The translations under genes were made by a program, and so were the position numbers. This document shows, in pieces, positions 6,762 through 9,772 of a stretch of DNA of 9,772 bases; position 1 is the first letter of the stretch, and each line of letters starts with the position of its first letter. Origin of the DNA: an uncultured Gemmatimonadota bacterium (lineage in GTDB: Bacteria; Gemmatimonadota; Gemmatimonadetes; Gemmatimonadales; GWC2-71-9); NCBI GenBank assembly GCA_913009915.1, contig CAJVYZ010000057.1:1-9772 (forward strand), written 5' to 3'. The notes below the pieces were generated by a model, which was not told where the DNA came from, ran no database searches, and was given only the letters and a program-made list of their open reading frames with translations.

Positions 6762-7060
6762 CTAGCTCGAGCCACCCAATGGGCCCGGCCCTTCTCGGCG
6801 GACATGAACTACAGCGAGCACTTCAACAGCCTCGCTGCTGACCCTATAGATGATCCGGTATGGATGTTCAAGAAGCTCACGGACGTTCGGAGAATCGGTT
6901 TCAGCCACGAGGTGGCCGGACTCAGGAAAAGCTGCGAGCTGCCCCCGCGGTCCATGACTCTCTCTATCATCCGATCGGCGTAGAGTGTAGATGTGCTCGA
7001 GATATACTTGTGGATGGCCGAGAGGTGGCCTAGGGCGGTCTCGGTCCAGAGGATCTTCAC
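6762..7060 (-). pseudogene. ParE-like toxin, frameshifted
   Basis: RelE/ParE toxins are small proteins: ParE members poison gyrase and RelE members cut mRNA. The start GTG at 7060 gives MKILWTETALGHLSAIHKYI...YADRMIERVMDRG, a normal ParE N-terminus. The frame as written then becomes nonsense and stops at 6809. One frame over, the sequence continues GGQLAAFPESG...NVRELLEHPYRIIYRV...EVLAVVHVRREGP, a textbook ParE C-terminus, with its stop TAG at 6762-6764. One missing G in the run of five at 6942-6946 explains this. The repaired protein would be 99 residues and would stop seven bases before the attC R'' core. GTGA overlaps the antitoxin stop. It is either inactive or a sequencing error in a homopolymer. 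Confidence 0.85.
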
Positions 7061-7248
7061 CGCTTAGGCCGAATTCTAGCCACCGCCTCCTCGTGGGATA
7101 GGACCCTCCCCTGCTGGACGTCCTCTAGGCCGGCATCGATTGCCTGGCGCACATAGATGTCATACATGAGGTCGTCCCAGGACGCATCGTCCGGCAGCCG
7201 ATCCACTAGCTTGTGGGCTTCCTGCTTCACGTCTCTAACGTCATCCAT
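7057..7248 (-). CDS. Small antitoxin of a ParE-type module
   Basis: The 63-residue acidic protein contains LPDDASWDDLMYDIYVRQAIDAGLEDVQQGRVLSHEEAVAR. This is the pattern of short antitoxins that pair with ParE/RelE toxins (SWDD.MY..YVRQ.I..GL....GRV). It should bind and neutralise the downstream ParE-like product and probably bind its own promoter. The ATG at 7248 has GGAGG five bases upstream. It begins only 15 bases after the GTTAGCT core at 7269-7263, the short leader typical of an integron cassette. Its TGA overlaps the toxin GTG by four bases. If the toxin really is frameshifted, this antitoxin is an orphan. Confidence 0.75.
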   Translation of the reverse strand: MDDVRDVKQEAHKLVDRLPDDASWDDLMYDIYVRQAIDAGLEDVQQGRVLSHEEAVARIRPKR

Positions 7249-7259
7249 CGTAGCCTCCG

Positions 7260-7304
7260 ACTAGCTAACGCTGAAATATGGCCGCATCCAATGGCCCGTT
7301 ATGT
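7260..7304 (-). repeat. Short or degenerate attC-like junction between two TA cassettes
   Basis: On the minus strand R''-like ACATAAC (7304-7298) and R'-like GTTAGCT (7269-7263) bound only 42 bases. A GGCC/GGCC pair and AACG/CGTT ends can form an imperfect stem with asymmetric spacers. The upstream toxin stop TAA lies inside ACATAAC, and the next antitoxin starts just beyond GTTAGCT, so the position is exactly where an attC belongs. The stem is poor, so the site may be decayed or partly deleted. It shares 19 of 22 bases with 3609-3630. Confidence 0.5.
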
Positions 7305-7598
7305 GTCAATGCGCGATCTCCATCTACGAGGGTCCCGCCGGTTGTGCAGACAGGCCAGGACCTCGATGGTATCTGAGTCACGGAGTCGGTAGTACATGAC
7401 ATACGGGAACTTGGGGAGTAATGCGCGGCGCACATCACCGGCGACTAGTGGGAAGGCCTCGGGCATGAGCTTTATCAAGCCCTCGACTGCAAGAAGAGCG
7501 TGGCTGAACAATGCCGCTAACCCGGGTCGTTGGTTTTCGTACCAACCCCGGGCTTCCTCAAGGTCGCCGGCAGCCTCGACCCTATAGAGGACCTTCAC
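7299..7598 (-). CDS. RelE/ParE-family toxin
   Basis: The 99-residue product begins MKVLYRVEAAGDLEEARGWYENQRPGL and ends EVLACLHNRRDPRRWRSRIDT. It has the RelE/ParE superfamily layout: an N-terminal beta strand, a two-helix hairpin, FPY.MYYR and VLAC.H.RRDP.RW. This is the plasmid-stabilisation branch; whether it targets gyrase or mRNA cannot be told from sequence. I chose the GTG at 7598, four bases after the antitoxin stop. The frame is open further upstream but overlaps the antitoxin gene and has no toxin similarity. The stop TAA is embedded in the attC-like core ACATAAC, the classic end of a cassette gene. The frame is intact, unlike the neighbouring ParE. Confidence 0.85.
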   Translation of the reverse strand: MKVLYRVEAAGDLEEARGWYENQRPGLAALFSHALLAVEGLIKLMPEAFPLVAGDVRRALLPKFPYVMYYRLRDSDTIEVLACLHNRRDPRRWRSRIDT

Positions 7599-7602
7599 AG
7601 AG

Positions 7603-7818
7603 CTATTGATCGTTGAAGAGTCTGGCCCGCATTTCCTCGGCCGAGACGAACTGAGGGTTGGGGTCAGCCAACCGTCGCTCAAGGGCGTCTCTATGCCAGT
7701 CAGGGATCGGGACCTGGGATGGTTCCGCGGCCAGGCTATCCCAGAGATCCTCAACGAGTTGCAGCCGCTCGTCAGGGGGCAGGCGCAGGACATCGTCTCG
7801 AAGTGTGCTGTCACTCAT
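7603..7818 (-). CDS. Addiction-module antitoxin, Unstab_antitox (TIGR02574) type
   Basis: The 71-residue product MSDSTLRDDVLRLPPDERLQLVEDLWDSL...DWHRDALERRLAD...SAEEMRARL matches the small antitoxin family with the LP..ERL.L.E.LWDSL helix and a C-terminal W...L..RL toxin-wrapping region. It should neutralise the RelE/ParE toxin that starts four bases after its stop. The ATG is at 7818 and the attC core ends at 7870, leaving about 50 bases of leader. The ribosome site is weak. A 6-bp inverted repeat, GTGCCA and TGGCAC with a four-base gap (7856-7871), overlaps the cassette start and could be an operator. It forms a complete two-gene cassette with the toxin. Confidence 0.85.
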   Translation of the reverse strand: MSDSTLRDDVLRLPPDERLQLVEDLWDSLAAEPSQVPIPDWHRDALERRLADPNPQFVSAEEMRARLFNDQ

Positions 7819-7855
7819 ACTTGAATCTCGGGGTCTCGGGGCTGGGGCGCAATAG

Positions 7856-7871
7856 GTGCCACGATTGGCAC
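7856..7871. promoter_or_regulatory. Small inverted repeat upstream of the TA pair
   Basis: GTGCCA (7856-7861) and TGGCAC (7866-7871) are perfect inverted copies separated by CGAT, 38 bases upstream of the antitoxin ATG and overlapping the attC R' edge. Toxin-antitoxin complexes usually repress through such palindromes, so an operator is plausible. No clear -35/-10 pair was found. Confidence 0.3.
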
Positions 7872-8000
7872 ATAACGTCCTGCCGTGGAACTGCGGGCCG
7901 TACTTCGGGCATGCCGCAATGAATGGCCGGGCCTACCTATGCTGACGAGTGATCCTAACTGCCGGCCCACCGGGCCCGCTGTTCCAACGGCTGGTTAGGC
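7870..8000 (-). repeat. attC site, long 131-bp type
   Basis: On the minus strand R'' is GCCTAAC, a perfect consensus core, and R' is GTTATGT. The arms GCCGTTGGAACAGCGGGCC and GGCCCGCAGTTCCACGGC pair nearly completely, with one extra T in the left arm as an extrahelical base. It is a close homologue of the 6625-6754 site apart from about 20 bases in the middle. A TAA stop in an upstream reading frame lies inside GCCTAAC. The orientation agrees with the other two attC sites. Confidence 0.85.
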
Positions 8001-8126
8001 GACACCTTTCTGTACCCACCGTAGATCGAGCTTCCGGTTACGGGACGCACCGTAAAGAGAGGATGAGTCCTGTATGAAGGGGAGAGGAGAAAGGTGCCGG
8101 CGAGATTCCGGCCCAACCTGCGCCGG
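7995..8126 (-). other. 3' tail of an unidentified cassette ORF
   Basis: A minus-strand frame is open for 43 codons after a TGA at 8127-8129. It ends ...SSSLYGASRNRKLDLRWVQKGVA with its TAA inside the attC core GCCTAAC. No start codon is present in the open stretch, so at most this is the remnant of a cassette gene whose 5' part is lost. A hairpin TTACGG/CCGTAA (8038-8055) lies within it. I do not recognise the peptide. The stop position is the main support. Confidence 0.3.
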
Positions 8127-8469
8127 TCAAAGGCCGATCTGGATGGAGGCCTAGCAGGGATTCATGTTCTGGAGGACCTTCAGGACCGGGTCTTCATCTC
8201 GTGAGGTCGGAAGTTCGAGTCGCCCCAGGCGCACTGAGGTGATATGGTGATCCCGCTTCGTGTTACGATGCTTGGTGGGATTCGTGTTAGTCGTGTAGTT
8301 TGCTCGGCTGCCTAGTGCCTGAGTTCAGCGGCAGATGAAAGAGGCGCGGCTTCTTGCGAAGGCAAGTCCAAGCCGAAGCTGCTGCACCAATGAGCGGGTC
8401 TCCTCAAGGAGTTCCATATGAGCGTTATCGGATATCCTGCTCTCCCACCGACGCCAAGCGATCCACGCC
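8127..8469. other. Gene-poor stretch with a tRNA T-arm-like scrap
   Basis: No reading frame here has a convincing start and ribosome site. Plus-strand bases about 8199-8233 read CTCGTGAGGTCGG, AAGTTCGAGTC and CCAGGCGCA, resembling the variable loop, T-loop and acceptor 3' strand of a tRNA. However, the T-stem does not pair properly and no matching 5' half exists. TTCGTGTTA occurs twice 24 bases apart (8257, 8281). A short minus-strand frame with MELLEETRSLVQQLRLGL lies near 8330-8420, unrecognised. This appears to be the boundary between the cassette array and the permease operon. Confidence 0.35.
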
Positions 8470-9237
8470 CTACGTCGGGTCCGAGGCGCTTGCGCGTCGA
8501 AACAGCAAAGCCGATCCGAGCCACAGCGTGGCAAAGAATCCAGTCGCGATCAATACATCTCTCGGCCAGACCGGTCCACTGGTGCCTAGCCCAGCGGCCA
8601 GCGCGATCACGGCGACCAACATCTGAGCAAGCGCCGTCGCGAACAACGCGCGCGCCATTCCATGTGGCTGGAAGCGCGCGATTAGGGCACCGATAATTCC
8701 GACGGCGAGCACCCCGATGTACATCAAGTTGGCGGGGTTTCCCTCGTTTCCGATGATGCCAACGGCAAGGTTTACCCAGACAAGGAGGAGCGCTGCCGCG
8801 ACCGCAACGCCTACGGCGGCTCGGTGCGCGATATGGCCTGCTTTCCTCGCTATCAGCTCATACGTGATACCAGCGCCGAACAGGAGGACGCCGGCGACGG
8901 CGAAATCGGCCAGGTCCCAGACCACTCCATCGGTGAACTGCATCGCTACCAATGGCAGCAACAATATGACCGCTGTCGCGAGCGCAACGCGGATAATGCT
9001 TTTCTTTTGCATGATGATGACTGTCATGTTCTCTCCCATAAGCCCTGCGAATGTTTCGACGAACATCCAGAGAACGAAGGCGAATTGTCCCTTTCCTTCC
9101 TCTGCGCGCTCTCGGAGAAGATCGTTGAAGGTTTGCTCCATCGGTTCTCCAAAGCGCTCGTGGTACGGCTTCGGGTAGAGACGAAGCAGTGTTGCGTACC
9201 AGCTTCGGAATCGTCGTCTCGAGTGTTCATGTGCCAT
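8470..9237 (-). CDS. Six-helix membrane protein with a permease-prefix-like N-terminus
   Basis: The 255-residue protein has a soluble N-terminal region of about 70 residues with RLYPKPYHERFGEPMEQTFNDLLRE. This resembles the prefix domain found at the start of MacB/FtsX-like orphan permeases in Acidobacteriota and relatives. About six hydrophobic segments follow (roughly residues 80-101, 107-129, 140-163, 170-189, 195-218 and 224-248), and it ends RRASASDPT. It lacks the large periplasmic domain of MacB, so it is not a full permease; the function is unknown. I chose the ATG at 9237, 11 bases inside the end of the PadR gene; a TTG at 9243 would add two residues. No strong ribosome site is seen, consistent with coupling to PadR translation. 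It is probably controlled by that PadR protein. Confidence 0.8.
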   Translation of the reverse strand: MAHEHSRRRFRSWYATLLRLYPKPYHERFGEPMEQTFNDLLRERAEEGKGQFAFVLWMFVETFAGLMGENMTVIIMQKKSIIRVALATAVILLLPLVAMQFTDGVVWDLADFAVAGVLLFGAGITYELIARKAGHIAHRAAVGVAVAAALLLVWVNLAVGIIGNEGNPANLMYIGVLAVGIIGALIARFQPHGMARALFATALAQMLVAVIALAAGLGTSGPVWPRDVLIATGFFATLWLGSALLFRRASASDPT

Positions 9238-9589
9238 ACGCAACAGTACTCGGCGAGAGCCGTTTTTGTTTGGCGACCGCTACGACCTTGCGGTATCGCT
9301 GCAACTCCGCCGTGAGCGCTTTTTGGCCGAGGCCGGTGATTTTGTAATAGATCCGCCGCTCGTCGTCCATTTCAGGGTCTATCTTCTTGTTGCTCTCGCG
9401 TATCAAGCCGGCCTCGATCATGCGACCAATCGAGCCGTAAAGCGTACCCGGCCCCATGTTCACCTTTCCCTCCGAGTCCGACTCGACCTGCTTCATGATG
9501 CCATAGCCGTGCCGCTCTTCCGTAGAAAGCGCGAGAAGGATATGAAGCACCGCCGGAGTGAGGGGCGCGTTGCTTGTGCTCTTTGCCAT
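9227..9589 (-). CDS. PadR-family transcriptional regulator
   Basis: This 120-residue winged-helix repressor belongs to the PadR family, short subfamily. Visible signatures are LTPAVLHILLAL...RHGYGIMKQV (residues 10-35), MGPGTLYGSIGRMIEAGLI (45-63) with the recognition helix and wing, and DDERRIYYKITGLG (75-88). A short C-terminal helix for dimerisation follows. PadR regulators next to permease genes usually sense small molecules and repress the adjacent membrane genes. The ATG at 9589 is the only sensible start. It lies six bases downstream of a -10 element, so the message may have no leader. The gene overlaps the downstream membrane-protein gene, indicating one transcript. Confidence 0.92.
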   Translation of the reverse strand: MAKSTSNAPLTPAVLHILLALSTEERHGYGIMKQVESDSEGKVNMGPGTLYGSIGRMIEAGLIRESNKKIDPEMDDERRIYYKITGLGQKALTAELQRYRKVVAVAKQKRLSPSTVAYGT

Positions 9590-9595
9590 GCCTGT

Positions 9596-9624
9596 ATACT
9601 ATATCCGTAGCGGATATATATCAA
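9596..9624 (-). promoter_or_regulatory. padR promoter with palindromic operator in the spacer
   Basis: On the minus strand there is a -35 TTGATA (9624-9619), a 17-bp spacer and a -10 TAGTAT (9601-9596); an overlapping TATAGT is an alternative -10. TATATCC (9600-9606) and GGATATA (9612-9618) form a perfect 7-bp inverted repeat around GTAGC, filling the spacer. This is well placed for PadR autorepression. The PadR ATG begins six bases after the -10. Confidence 0.7.
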
Positions 9625-9696
9625 GGACCAATTATGGAAGCGTCGCCCGCCGGAGAGTTCGCCCGTACGAGCCAACTTTACCGTTCCGGATCCGCC

Positions 9697-9772
9697 CTAC
9701 TCGTCCCGCAACGCCTCGACCACATCGATGCGGGTGGCCCGCCGGGCCGGGAGATAGCTGGCGACCAAGGCG
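9697..9772 (-). CDS. FtsX/MacB-type ABC transporter permease, C-terminal end (partial)
   Basis: The frame entering from the right edge reads ALVASYLPARRATRIDVVEALRDE and stops at 9697. The segment A.YLPARRA.R.D...ALR.E is the conserved C-terminus of MacB/FtsX-like permeases: the last membrane helix, then a basic cytoplasmic tail. Only about 24 residues are present. It lies 107 bases upstream of the PadR start on the same strand, so a permease-PadR-membrane protein cluster is likely, of the kind seen with the duplicated orphan permeases of Acidobacteriota. Confidence 0.8.
   Translation of the reverse strand, partial: ALVASYLPARRATRIDVVEALRDE

Noticed and set aside
7599..7814. Longer N-terminus for the RelE/ParE toxin
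   Set aside because: The extra 72 codons overlap the well-supported antitoxin gene in another frame and have no toxin similarity; the GTG at 7598 gives the family's normal length.
6625..8000. The repeated 130-bp sequences as a CRISPR array or as IS ends
   Set aside because: There are only two homologous copies about 1.2 kb apart with genes between them; internal palindromy and core sites fit attC rather than CRISPR repeats or transposon termini.
8119..8233. A complete tRNA gene ending in CAGGCGCA
   Set aside because: The nearest candidate 5' acceptor strand is too far away, the anticodon loop cannot be placed and the T-stem does not pair.

Overview
The window is GC-rich bacterial DNA dominated by mobile and accessory sequence. 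No rRNA or complete tRNA is visible. The only host-like operon is at the right edge: the tail of an FtsX/MacB-type ABC permease, a PadR-family repressor, and a membrane protein whose N-terminus resembles a permease prefix domain. That combination is common in Acidobacteriota, Gemmatimonadota and relatives. The placement is an inference from gene content, not a proof.

Left to right: (1) bases 1-47 are a fragment of unidentified flanking DNA. (2) Bases 48-2672 are a complete IS21-family insertion sequence with istA, istB, matching TG...CA termini and repeats spaced about 23 bp at both ends. (3) Bases 2673-3556, minus strand, hold an AbiE-type toxin-antitoxin locus. The antitoxin abiEi is intact, with a clear promoter and operator, but the toxin abiEii is cut by the IS within its catalytic motif. 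(4) Bases 3609-8000 look like an integron cassette array without an integrase in view (a CALIN). Three imperfect palindromes (3794-3851, 6625-6754, 7870-8000) have attC architecture: R''/R' core sites, paired arms and extrahelical bases. All three point along the minus strand, as do all the genes between them. A short core-site-bounded element (7263-7304) separates two further cassettes.

Read along the minus strand, the cassettes are: the 3' tail of an unknown ORF (8126-7995); an Unstab_antitox/RelE-ParE pair (7818-7299); a second antitoxin with a ParE-like toxin frameshifted in a G run (7248-6762); a PEP-synthase/rifampin-phosphotransferase-like enzyme of about 880 residues (6498-3856); and then a stretch with a doubtful small ORF and the AbiE locus, broken by the IS. 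Stop codons lie inside or a few bases before the attC core sites, the classic cassette arrangement.

(5) Bases 8127-8469 carry no convincing gene, only a tRNA-T-arm-like scrap. (6) Bases 8470-9772 are the permease/PadR operon on the minus strand. Its PadR promoter has a palindromic operator in the -35/-10 spacer and appears to give a leaderless or nearly leaderless transcript.

The most interesting unit is the cassette array. It combines stabilising toxin-antitoxin modules with an unusually large cassette for a three-domain phosphotransferase related to rifampin phosphotransferases.
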